Positions 8,919-16,421 of a stretch of 64,000 nucleotides of DNA are shown piece after piece. Position numbers and translations under genes: made by a program. Position 1 is the stretch's first letter. Each line of letters begins with the position of its first letter. The notes beneath the pieces were generated by a model, which saw nothing but the letters and a program-made list of their open reading frames with translations, was not told where the DNA came from and made no database searches. Source of the DNA: Archangium violaceum (GTDB taxonomy: Bacteria > Myxococcota > Myxococcia > Myxococcales > Myxococcaceae); contig NZ_CP069396.1 in the NCBI RefSeq assembly GCF_016887565.1, positions 6,058,001-6,122,000 of the forward strand, read 5' to 3'.

Positions 8919-9069
8919 GATGCCTCCTGTGAAGTAGAGGGCTTATTCCATGAAATCCAGGGATGTCCAGATCTGAGGTGGTCTTCCGCCGCGGTGCGTC
9001 CTATGAATGGCGCAATCCCAGGAGGAATAAGGCGTAGGGTCGCGTGTAGGAGAAGTGGAGGGGTACTGC
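8919..9069. promoter_or_regulatory. Divergent intergenic region between GH43 and M13 genes
   Basis: 151 bp between two divergent genes for exported enzymes; it must contain both promoters. Strong Shine-Dalgarno sites are visible at each end (AGGAGG for the hydrolase, GGAGGGG for the peptidase). No convincing -35/-10 pair or operator was recognised. Confidence 0.4.
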
Positions 9070-11094
9070 ATGCGTCTTCTGAAGGTCTTCCTGGCTGCCG
9101 CCGTCTTCCCCATCACCGCCTTCGCGCAAGGGACGGCACAGCGAGGCATCGAGGTCGGTGACCTCAACCGGAGCGTCGAGCCGTGCTCGGACTTCTACGA
9201 GTATGCGAATGGCCAGTGGAGGGCCCAGAATCCCATTCCTCCCTCCATGGTGCGCTGGAGCCGCCGCTTCGCCTCCGGTGAGTTGGCGAAGGAGCAGCTC
9301 AAGGGCATCCTGGAGGAAGTCTCCCGCAAGCAGGACTGGCCCACCGGCAGCGTGGAGCAGCTGATTGGCGACCACTATGCCTCGTGCATGGACGAGGCGC
9401 GGCTCGAGGCGCAGGGTCTCACGCCCATCAAGCCGCTGCTGACCGACATCGACGGGGTGAAGAGCGCCGCGGACGTGCAGCGGATGATTCGCCGCTTCCA
9501 CGAGCTGGATATCGCGGTGCCGTTCGCGCTGGGCGCCGCCTCCGACAATCACAACCCGAGCCAGATGATCACCGACATCGCCGCCCGGGGGCTCGGCATG
9601 CCGGACCGCGACTACTATTTGAAGCCAGAGCCGCGCTTCAAGGAGGCCCGGGAGAAGTACCTCGAGCACGTCGCGAACACCTTCAAGCTGGCCGGATACA
9701 CCCCGGAGGCGGCCAGGGCCGCGGCCAGCACCGTCTTCGCTCTCGAGTCCAAGCTGGCCGAGGCCTCGCTGGACAACGTGGCCCTGCGCGACCCGAAGGC
9801 GACCGACCACAAGACCTCCTTCGCGGACCTGCGCAAGCTCACGCCGCGCTTCGACTGGGTGGCGTACTTCCAGGGCGCGAAGCTACCCCGGGCCGACCTC
9901 AACGTGGAGCAGCCCCGGTTCCTTCAAGAAGTGGATCGCCAGCTCCAGCAGACGCCGGTGGCGGACTGGAAGACGTACCTGAAGTGGCACCTGCTCCACT
10001 CGGCGTCCCAGTCGCTGTCCAGGCCCTTCCAGGAGGAGATCTTCAGCTTCTACGGCCGCTACCTGGGCGGCGCGAAGGAGGAGAAGCCCCGGTGGAAGCG
10101 CTGCGTGGAGTCCACGGACGCGCTGCTGGGCGAGGCGCTCGGCAGGAAGTACACCGAGAAGTACTTCCCGCCCGAGGCGAAGGCCCGCATGCAGGAGATG
10201 GTGAAGAACCTGCTGGCGGCCATGGGGGACAGCATCCAGGGCCTGGACTGGATGGGCCCCGAGACGAAGAAGAAGGCGCTGGAGAAGCTCTCCACCTTCA
10301 ACCCGAAGATTGGCTACCCGGACAAGTGGAAGGACTACAGCCACGTGAAGATCCGCCGGGACGCGTTCTGGGCGAACGTGATGGCCGGCCGCCGCTTCAA
10401 CGTGGTGGATGACTGGAGCCAGATTGGCAAGGCGGCGGACCGCGGCCGCTGGGGCATGACGCCGCCCACCTCGAACGCCTACTACCACCCGTTGCTCAAT
10501 GAGATCGTGTTCCCGGCGGGAATCCTGCAGCCGCCCGCGTTCAGCATGGAAGCGACCGACGCGGTGAACTACGGCGCCATCGGCGTGGTGATCGGCCATG
10601 AGATCAGCCACGGCTTCGACGACCAGGGCGCGCAGTACGACGCGCGGGGCCGCCTGAGCAACTGGTGGACCGACGAGGACCTCGTGAAGTTCCAGGCGCG
10701 CGGCCAGTGTGTGGTCGACCAGTTCGAGAGCTACTTCATCGAGCCGGGCCTCCACCACAACGGCAAGCTCGTGCTGGGCGAGAGCATCGGAGACCTCGCG
10801 GGCGCGCGGATCGCCTACCTCGCCTTCAAGAAGTCGCAGCAGGGCAAGCCCCCGGCGCCGACCCTCGACGGCTTCACGCCGGACCAGCAGTTCTTCATCT
10901 CCTGGGGCCAGTTCCGCGGCGACGCCATCCGCCCCGAGACGCAGCGGCTCATGATCCAGGGGGACCCGCACCCGACCGGGAAGTATCGGGTGATTGGCCC
11001 GCTCTCGAACATGCGGGAGTTCCAGCAGGCCTTCAGCTGCAAGCAGGACGCGGAGATGGTGCGTCCGGCCGAGAAGCGCTGCGAGGTCTGGTAG
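9070..11094 (+). CDS. M13 family zinc metallopeptidase (neprilysin/PepO-like), exported
   Basis: 674 residues, close to the family's usual length. It starts with a signal peptide (MRLLKVFLAAAVFPITAFAQG), then PCSDFYEYANGQW, the conserved M13 N-terminus. Zinc ligands are HEISHGFDD (HExxH, about residue 509) and the downstream Glu in GESIGDLAGARIA. NAYYHPLLNEIVFPAGILQPP is the substrate-binding NAY-P region, and the protein ends in CEVW, as most M13 enzymes do (CxVW). It cleaves oligopeptides, probably in the periplasm or outside the cell. A GTG at 9055 is in frame, but GGAGGGG 7 nt before the ATG at 9070 and the signal peptide decide the start. It converges on the small hypothetical gene across a hairpin. 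Confidence 0.95.
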   Translation: MRLLKVFLAAAVFPITAFAQGTAQRGIEVGDLNRSVEPCSDFYEYANGQWRAQNPIPPSMVRWSRRFASGELAKEQLKGILEEVSRKQDWPTGSVEQLIGDHYASCMDEARLEAQGLTPIKPLLTDIDGVKSAADVQRMIRRFHELDIAVPFALGAASDNHNPSQMITDIAARGLGMPDRDYYLKPEPRFKEAREKYLEHVANTFKLAGYTPEAARAAASTVFALESKLAEASLDNVALRDPKATDHKTSFADLRKLTPRFDWVAYFQGAKLPRADLNVEQPRFLQEVDRQLQQTPVADWKTYLKWHLLHSASQSLSRPFQEEIFSFYGRYLGGAKEEKPRWKRCVESTDALLGEALGRKYTEKYFPPEAKARMQEMVKNLLAAMGDSIQGLDWMGPETKKKALEKLSTFNPKIGYPDKWKDYSHVKIRRDAFWANVMAGRRFNVVDDWSQIGKAADRGRWGMTPPTSNAYYHPLLNEIVFPAGILQPPAFSMEATDAVNYGAIGVVIGHEISHGFDDQGAQYDARGRLSNWWTDEDLVKFQARGQCVVDQFESYFIEPGLHHNGKLVLGESIGDLAGARIAYLAFKKSQQGKPPAPTLDGFTPDQQFFISWGQFRGDAIRPETQRLMIQGDPHPTGKYRVIGPLSNMREFQQAFSCKQDAEMVRPAEKRCEVW

Positions 11095-11124
11095 TCACAG
11101 CTCGCCCAACTTGGGCGAAGTGAC
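11094..11124. terminator. Bidirectional hairpin between convergent genes
   Basis: GTCAC (11094-11098) pairs with GTGAC (11120-11124), and inside it TCGCCC (11102-11107) pairs with GGGCGA (11113-11118) around AACTT. It sits between the peptidase stop and the stop of the convergent small gene, where a shared terminator is expected. Confidence 0.6.
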
Positions 11125-11133
11125 AGCCCCGGC

Positions 11134-11421
11134 TCAGTCCGTGCCCTGATTCGACCCGGGCGCCCCGTAGCGGCGGTGCAGTCCCTCGCCCGCCTCGTCG
11201 AGGGGGCCGCCCGGGAAGGGCACGGGGCCGTCGATGTCGAAGAAGAACCGATGCCCCTGGCTGGGGTGGGTGGAGTCGGCATCGTAGTGGGGCCGGATGT
11301 CCTCGGCCTCGAGCCCCCGCTCCACCCTCTCCTTGGCGACGGAGGGCCTGGTGTCGACAGGCGCCTCCAGCTTCACCGGATCCACGGGATCGGACTTCTT
11401 CGACTTGCGTCTACCGAACAT
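11134..11421 (-). CDS. Hypothetical protein, 95 aa
   Basis: The ATG at 11421 (MFGRRKSKKSDPVDP) has GAGGAG 7 nt upstream; the in-frame extension to 11520 is low-quality Arg/Pro-rich sequence and was dropped. The protein is hydrophilic: a basic start, then acidic text with HYDADSTHPSQGHRFFFDIDGPVPFPGGPLD-like aromatic/Pro/Gly motifs. No signal peptide, membrane segment or known domain is seen. The DUF2911 gene lies 153 bp upstream on the same strand. Function unknown. Confidence 0.6.
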   Translation of the reverse strand: MFGRRKSKKSDPVDPVKLEAPVDTRPSVAKERVERGLEAEDIRPHYDADSTHPSQGHRFFFDIDGPVPFPGGPLDEAGEGLHRRYGAPGSNQGTD

Positions 11422-11574
11422 GGTGACACTCCTCGTGCGGTGCGGACGCGCGAAGGCGCACGCCCTCCAAGGGACAATCTGGGGGGGATCGGCCCGCGAG
11501 ACACGGGCCAGGGGGCGCACGAGGGGCTGGCTCGCCTGGCTGGTGAGCGGCGAGGCGCCTCGGGTACTCCGGGC

Positions 11575-12159
11575 TCAGCCCTTCTTCGCCGGACGGACGG
11601 GCACGGAGACCTGCGTGTTCTCCCACGAGAAGTTCAGCGTGGTGCCCTTGTCATCGAAGGCGATGGTGAGGGCCTCGTAGGTGTCCGCGCTCTTCTTCAC
11701 CGGCACGTCCACCCGCAGGACGTCATTGTCCTTGTTGTACTTGTAGGCGCCCCACTGGCCCACGTCCTTGTTGACGATGAGCGTCCACTTGTCCGCCTGC
11801 GGAATGGTGAAGAGCGCGTAGGTGCCCGCCGGCAGCTTCTGGCCCGCCAGCTCGAGGTCCCCCGTGGTGGTCAGCTCCGTGGCGGCGTTCGCCCCCAGGC
11901 GCCACACCTCTCCATAGGGCACCAGCTTGCCGAAGATGACCCGCTTCTGGCCCGTCTTCGGATCCTGCATGCGCGGCGAGTTGTACGTCACCTTCACGTA
12001 CGTGGTGTCGTCCAGCTTCTTCGCCGCCATCTCCATCGGGCTGACGGGGGCCTTCGCGGGCGGAATGACCTTCTGCGCCAGCGCGGGCGTCGCCGCGAGG
12101 AGGATGATCGCGGCCAGGGTCGGGATGCGCAGGTGCGACGTGAGTCCACGGGTCGTCAT
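11575..12159 (-). CDS. DUF2911 domain protein, exported
   Basis: 194 residues with a signal peptide (LRIPTLAAIILLAATPALA, cleavage before QKV). The rest matches the DUF2911 pattern: VKVTYNSPRM, VIFGKLVPYGEVWRLGAN, ATELTTTGDLELAGQKLPAGTYALF, WTLIVNKDVGQWGAY, and a final strand pair. DUF2911 proteins are secreted beta-rich proteins without a settled function. It is on the same strand as the lipopeptide operon but beyond its hairpin, so it is probably a separate unit. Confidence 0.85.
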   Translation of the reverse strand: MTTRGLTSHLRIPTLAAIILLAATPALAQKVIPPAKAPVSPMEMAAKKLDDTTYVKVTYNSPRMQDPKTGQKRVIFGKLVPYGEVWRLGANAATELTTTGDLELAGQKLPAGTYALFTIPQADKWTLIVNKDVGQWGAYKYNKDNDVLRVDVPVKKSADTYEALTIAFDDKGTTLNFSWENTQVSVPVRPAKKG

Positions 12160-12227
12160 GGGTGGGGCCCTCGGGGTGATGGGTGAACGGAAACGGCGGC
12201 GGACCGTACCATGACCCTCACCCCCCG

Positions 12228-12248
12228 CCCTCTCCCAGAGGGAGAGGG
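12228..12248 (-). terminator. Hairpin ending the lipopeptide operon, in a REP-like sequence
   Basis: CCCTCTCC (12228-12235) pairs with GGAGAGGG (12241-12248) around CAGAG. It lies 27 bp past the stop of the last operon gene in transcription order. The flanking ACCCTCACCCC-type text resembles the dispersed extragenic palindromes common in GC-rich proteobacteria, so it may be both a repeat copy and a terminator. Confidence 0.55.
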
Positions 12249-12274
12249 TGCATGCGAAACCCGCTGGGTCTTCG

Positions 12275-13852
12275 TCAGGCGAACACTCGCTCCATGTGGA
12301 TGTACGGCCGCTCCGCCCGGATTCCCCGGCCCCGGCAGTACTCCAGGAACTTGTTCGACTCGATGATCTGCGGCGCCTTCTCGTCGTACGCCAGCACCAT
12401 CACGTGCCTCAGCCACGGCTCCTGGCCCATCGCGTACACGTAGACCTCCTTCGGGTTCAGGTGGTTCACGATCTCGCTGGCTCGCGCGCAGTTGGAGCCG
12501 TTCAGCCGCCTCGACTGGTCCACCTTGCGCGGCACCGGCTGGCTCAAGAGCGGCCCGTACATCCAGCTCATCGGCCCTCCCTCGCACTCCATCCCCAGGC
12601 ACAGCACGTCGATCTCTCCCACCACCTCCCGCAGGTGCTGGTACATCCGCGGCTCCAGCGCGTTCGAGTCCGCCGCCATCAGGAACGACTTGCCCCCCAT
12701 CTGCACCAGGTGCGCGATCTTCGCCTGGATCGACAGATCGCTGTGCTCCCCCAGGAACGGCACCCCGGTGATCGCCCCGCCCGGAATCGCGATGCGCTGC
12801 AGCTCGTCCAGCTCCACCACGTTGCGGAAGCCGTTGTGCTCCAGCATCAGCCGCAGCGACGGATCCGCCAGCCCTCCGCCGTTGTTGCGCGGCACCACCA
12901 CCGTCCCCACCCGGTGACGCAGCTGGATCAGCGTCTCCATCATCAGGTGATCCGCGTGTCCGTGTGTGATCACCACGTAGTCGATCCGCTCCGGCAGATC
13001 CGCGTGCGTGAAGCGCGGCTGGTCCGTCGGGAACTCGTAGCTGATCACCGGATCCGTCAGCACCGAGACCTCGCGCGACTCCATCAGCACGCACGCATGG
13101 CCGAAGTAGCGCATGCGCACCCCGTCACCCGTCCACCGCTCCGGGCGGCGCGGCGGCGTCTCCGTGAAGAGCGCCGCGAACTCGGTCGCCGCGCTGGAGG
13201 GCACCCCCAGCATCTCCGCCACCTTCCCCGGCGAGCCCGGCGTCGTCCTCATCCGGAACAGCTCGTCCAGGCCCTCGTGGCGGTAGGGCACCTTCAGCCA
13301 CAACGGCGACTCCCCCTCGAGCCGCGGCGTGCTGTAGATGTACTTGCGCGCGTCCCCGTCCACCTGCATCAGGAAGACGCTCTGCGACGACTCCTGGTGG
13401 TAGCGGCTGTGGTACAGCAGCGGCTCGATGAAGCGGATGCTGGCGTGGTGCGCCATGTCGTACGTCAGCTCCACGTAGCCGCGCAGCACGTCCGGCACCT
13501 TGGGATAGAGGCTCTCCAGCGACGGGCCCGTGGCCGTGGTGGCCAGCATCTGCTCCAGCTCGGCCACCGCCTTGGTGTAGGCCACCATGTGCGCCTGCTC
13601 GCGCGTGGTGCGATCCAACAGCGCCTTCACGTCCGCCACCCGCGAGGCCGGGTAGTTGAGGAAGGGCCCTCCCATGAGCGCCGGGTTCTTCAGCGCCGCC
13701 ACGTGCACGTCCGGATTGGCCACGAACGACTGCATCAGCTTCATGTGCAGGTTCGTCACGAACAGCGGTGCCGTCGCGGGCGAGAGCAGGAACCACCACG
13801 CGTACCACTGGTTGTAGAGCGGCTCGATGGCGACGTTGGGCTTGAGATACAT
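12275..13852 (-). CDS. CmlA-like nonheme diiron amino-acid beta-hydroxylase
   Basis: 525 residues, near the length of CmlA (chloramphenicol pathway), which hydroxylates the beta-carbon of an amino acid held on an NRPS carrier protein. The first ~240 residues form an alpha/beta docking-type domain; the rest is a metallo-beta-lactamase fold: YFGHACVLME, VLTDPVISYEFPTD and THGHADHLMMETLIQLRH. Candidate metal ligands are His/His/Asp/His of HGHADH (about 296-301), Glu in LGEHSDL (about 367), Asp in AADSNAL (about 392) and His in LRHVM (about 481), which match the order and spacing of the CmlA diiron site. It is the last gene of the operon, 48 bp after the glycosyltransferase. It probably beta-hydroxylates one of the peptide's residues; which module is unknown. 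A plain MBL hydrolase is less likely given the length and context. Confidence 0.82.
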   Translation of the reverse strand: MYLKPNVAIEPLYNQWYAWWFLLSPATAPLFVTNLHMKLMQSFVANPDVHVAALKNPALMGGPFLNYPASRVADVKALLDRTTREQAHMVAYTKAVAELEQMLATTATGPSLESLYPKVPDVLRGYVELTYDMAHHASIRFIEPLLYHSRYHQESSQSVFLMQVDGDARKYIYSTPRLEGESPLWLKVPYRHEGLDELFRMRTTPGSPGKVAEMLGVPSSAATEFAALFTETPPRRPERWTGDGVRMRYFGHACVLMESREVSVLTDPVISYEFPTDQPRFTHADLPERIDYVVITHGHADHLMMETLIQLRHRVGTVVVPRNNGGGLADPSLRLMLEHNGFRNVVELDELQRIAIPGGAITGVPFLGEHSDLSIQAKIAHLVQMGGKSFLMAADSNALEPRMYQHLREVVGEIDVLCLGMECEGGPMSWMYGPLLSQPVPRKVDQSRRLNGSNCARASEIVNHLNPKEVYVYAMGQEPWLRHVMVLAYDEKAPQIIESNKFLEYCRGRGIRAERPYIHMERVFA

Positions 13853-13900
13853 GACTGTGTGTTTCCTGGAAGAGGTTGGAGGGGAGGGGGTTGTCGAAGT

Positions 13901-14758
13901 CTAGGAGTCGGCCAGGGGTTTGAGCTGGCGCAGGCGCAGCAGCAGATCCGTGCGCTCCTGGAAGAAGTCCTGGCGGGTGCGCCACGTGGCCACCCCGAGC
14001 CGGTGCGCCGACAGGCACTGCGCCACCGGGCCCACGTCATGGACGCGCGGCCGCAGCCTCCCGCAAGCGCTCAGCAGCAGATCCTCGCCGTTGGCCAGCG
14101 TCGGCACGTTCAGGCCCAGCAGGCCCGCCAGCCGGTAGAGCTCCTCCAGGTGCTCGCGCGTGAAGAAGTAGACGCGGTTGATCGCGTCCACCCGGCGATC
14201 GCCCACCAGCCCCGCTCTCCAGCCCTGGTCGGCCGGCTCTCCTGGTTGGCCCTGGTAGGTCTCGCCCTGGATTCCGTGCGGCGTGCTCGGATCCTTCACC
14301 AGCGCCGAGAAGAGTCGCTCGACCTGCTCGGGCCCCAGGAAGGTGTCGTCGTCGATGCTCGCGAAGTACTCGCCCGGCTCGCCGCGGGCCAGCTCGAAGC
14401 GGATGCCCGCGTACCGGCGCTCGGATTGATCCACCAGCCGCAGCCGCTCGTCGCGCACCCGCACCCAGTCCCCGATGCGGTAGGCCGGATTGTTGTTGGA
14501 CACCAGGATGCGGCCGACGAAGCCCGAGCGCAGCAGGCTGTTCACCATCGGCTCGATGTTGCGCACCCGCCGGTAGCTCAGCAGGACCACCGTCAGCCGC
14601 TCCGGTCCCGTCGCCGGGACGCTCGGCCCGTGACGCACCTGGTTCTGCCAGCGCGTGAAGTCCCGCAGGTAGTTCACCCTGCCGGGAAACCACGAGTCGT
14701 ATTGGTTGGCGTGGGTGAAGGACTCGATCAGCTCGTGCCAGGGATTGGGCAGGGGCAT
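13901..14758 (-). CDS. Glycosyltransferase, GT-A type (family 2/64-like)
   Basis: 285 residues. LTVVLLSYRRVRNIEPMVNSL is the GT-A nucleotide-sugar entry strand, ILVSNNNP follows, and EYFASIDDDTFLGPEQV supplies the DxD metal-binding motif (DDD). GLNVPTLANGEDLLLSACG carries the ED pair common near the catalytic base. No signal peptide or membrane segment is seen, so it acts in the cytoplasm. It sits 19 bp after the ABC exporter gene and 48 bp before the CmlA-like gene, and very likely glycosylates the lipopeptide or a hydroxylated residue. The sugar and acceptor are unknown. Exostosin-like GT64 is an alternative family. Confidence 0.75.
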   Translation of the reverse strand: MPLPNPWHELIESFTHANQYDSWFPGRVNYLRDFTRWQNQVRHGPSVPATGPERLTVVLLSYRRVRNIEPMVNSLLRSGFVGRILVSNNNPAYRIGDWVRVRDERLRLVDQSERRYAGIRFELARGEPGEYFASIDDDTFLGPEQVERLFSALVKDPSTPHGIQGETYQGQPGEPADQGWRAGLVGDRRVDAINRVYFFTREHLEELYRLAGLLGLNVPTLANGEDLLLSACGRLRPRVHDVGPVAQCLSAHRLGVATWRTRQDFFQERTDLLLRLRQLKPLADS

Positions 14759-14777
14759 ACGTATTCCGGAGCGGACT

Positions 14778-16421
14778 TCAGCGGGAGTTGCCAGCCTGGG
14801 ACAGTGCCACTCTCTGCGGCTCGTCCGTCAGGAGCTGGCCGGAGTCCAGGCGGATGAGACGATCACACAGGTGGAAATAGCGATCGTCGTGCGTGATGAC
14901 GAAGACGGTCTTGCCCCGCTTCTTCAGGTCCGGCAGCAGCTGCTCGTAGAAGACGGCCTTGAAGACGGGATCCTGGTCCGCCGCCCACTCGTCGAACACG
15001 TAGAAGGGGCGATCCTCCAGCCAGCACACCAGCAGCGCCAGGCGCTTGCGCTGGCCCTGGGACAGCGCCGTGGTGGACAGCTTCCCGTCCACCACCTTCA
15101 CCTTGTGGCTCAGGTGCAGCCGCTCGAGGTAGCCCTGCACCTCGCTGGCGCGCTCCTGCGTCCCCAGTCCCAGCAGCCGATCGAAGAGGTGGAAGTCGGA
15201 GAAGATCACCGAGAAGAGCTGGCGGTAGTGCTCGCGCCGGGCATCCGTGACGGGCTCCCCGTCCCACAGCAGCGTGCCGCCCTCGGGCGCGTACAGTCCG
15301 ATGATGAGCTTGGCGAGCGTCGTCTTCCCGCTGCCGTTGCCTCCCACCAGGAAGACCAGCTGGCCGGGCTCGAACGACAGGTTGATGGGGCCCAGCGTGA
15401 AGCGTCCGTCCTCGTCGTCCTCGCGCCGGTAGACGTGCGTGATGCCCACCAGCTCCAGCCGGCGGAAGGTGGCGTTGGCGGAGGCCGGGAGGACCTCGGG
15501 CTCCACGCTCAACGTGAGCGCTTCCAGCTTCCTCAGGGCCACCGCGCTCTGTCCCAACCCGTGGAAGTTGCCGATCACCACGTCCAACGGCTGCTGCATG
15601 TAGAGGATGGTGAGCACGTAGCCGGTGAGCGCCTCGAACTTCACCGCGCCGAAGGCCGGCAGGGCGAAGAGCAGCAGGCCGATGAACCCGAGGAAGAGGA
15701 ACAGGCCCCAGCTCACGTTGGCGGAGTCGACGTTGCTGCTGGTGGTGTCCATCCGCCGCAGCTTGTTCGCCGTGCCGTCCATGTCCTCGTCGAGGAAGGC
15801 GTGGCGCCGCAGGTGGTGGATCTTCAGCTCCTTGAGCCCCTCGGTGAGCGTGCGGAAGTGCTTCTGCAGCATGTCGTACGTCTCGCGCGAGCCCTTCATC
15901 AGCCGCAGCGAGTACGAGGCCGGCAGCCAGTAGGTGAGCACCCCCACCATGAGGAACGCGAGGAACGACAGGAAGACCCACCAGGAGAGCCACGCCAGGT
16001 AGGCCAGGCAGCCCAGCACGACGGCGAGGTTGATGACGATGGTGGGCAGCACCAGCAGGCCGGTGCTCACGGAGAGGATGTCGTTGTTGAGCGCCGCCAT
16101 CAGCCGGTGGGCTCCCAGCTCCTCGAGCTGCCGCAGCGGCGTGGAGAGGATGCGGCGGCTGAGCCCCACTCGCAGCTCGTACACCACCCGGTGGTGCAGG
16201 GTGTTGAGCAACATCTGCGAGCCAATGCGGCTGCTCAGCACCAGCGCGCCGAGCAGGACGAACTGCAGCGCGCTCTCACGGGTGGCCTGGCCCCCACTGG
16301 CCAGCACACGGGTGATGAGCGAGATCATTCCAGCGCTGCTCGCACCGGAGGTCGCACCGCACAGGATCGAGAGCAACACCACCCAACGCGAGGTGCGCAG
16401 GAGCATCCACAGCAACTTCAT
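14778..16421 (-). CDS. Cyclic-peptide-type ABC exporter, fused membrane and ATPase domains
   Basis: 547 residues. Six hydrophobic segments (about 1-330; MKLLWMLLRTSRWVVLLSIL first) are followed by an ATPase domain: Walker A GGNGSGKTT (about 358), signature LSQGQRKRL (about 457; Q-loop partner present) and Walker B FYVFDEWAAD (about 474), then the ITHDD H-loop. The FDEWAADQDP motif and short length are typical of the SyrD/PvdE cyclic-peptide exporter group. The ATG at 16421 overlaps the NRPS stop (ATGA), so translation is coupled; an in-frame extension to 16505 only reads back into the NRPS gene. It probably exports the finished lipopeptide across the inner membrane. Confidence 0.92.
   Translation of the reverse strand: MKLLWMLLRTSRWVVLLSILCGATSGASSAGMISLITRVLASGGQATRESALQFVLLGALVLSSRIGSQMLLNTLHHRVVYELRVGLSRRILSTPLRQLEELGAHRLMAALNNDILSVSTGLLVLPTIVINLAVVLGCLAYLAWLSWWVFLSFLAFLMVGVLTYWLPASYSLRLMKGSRETYDMLQKHFRTLTEGLKELKIHHLRRHAFLDEDMDGTANKLRRMDTTSSNVDSANVSWGLFLFLGFIGLLLFALPAFGAVKFEALTGYVLTILYMQQPLDVVIGNFHGLGQSAVALRKLEALTLSVEPEVLPASANATFRRLELVGITHVYRREDDEDGRFTLGPINLSFEPGQLVFLVGGNGSGKTTLAKLIIGLYAPEGGTLLWDGEPVTDARREHYRQLFSVIFSDFHLFDRLLGLGTQERASEVQGYLERLHLSHKVKVVDGKLSTTALSQGQRKRLALLVCWLEDRPFYVFDEWAADQDPVFKAVFYEQLLPDLKKRGKTVFVITHDDRYFHLCDRLIRLDSGQLLTDEPQRVALSQAGNSR

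Noticed and set aside
12275-13852. Simple metallo-beta-lactamase hydrolase or type II thioesterase substitute
   Set aside because: The length, the large N-terminal domain and the Glu/Asp/His ligand order fit CmlA-type hydroxylases better.
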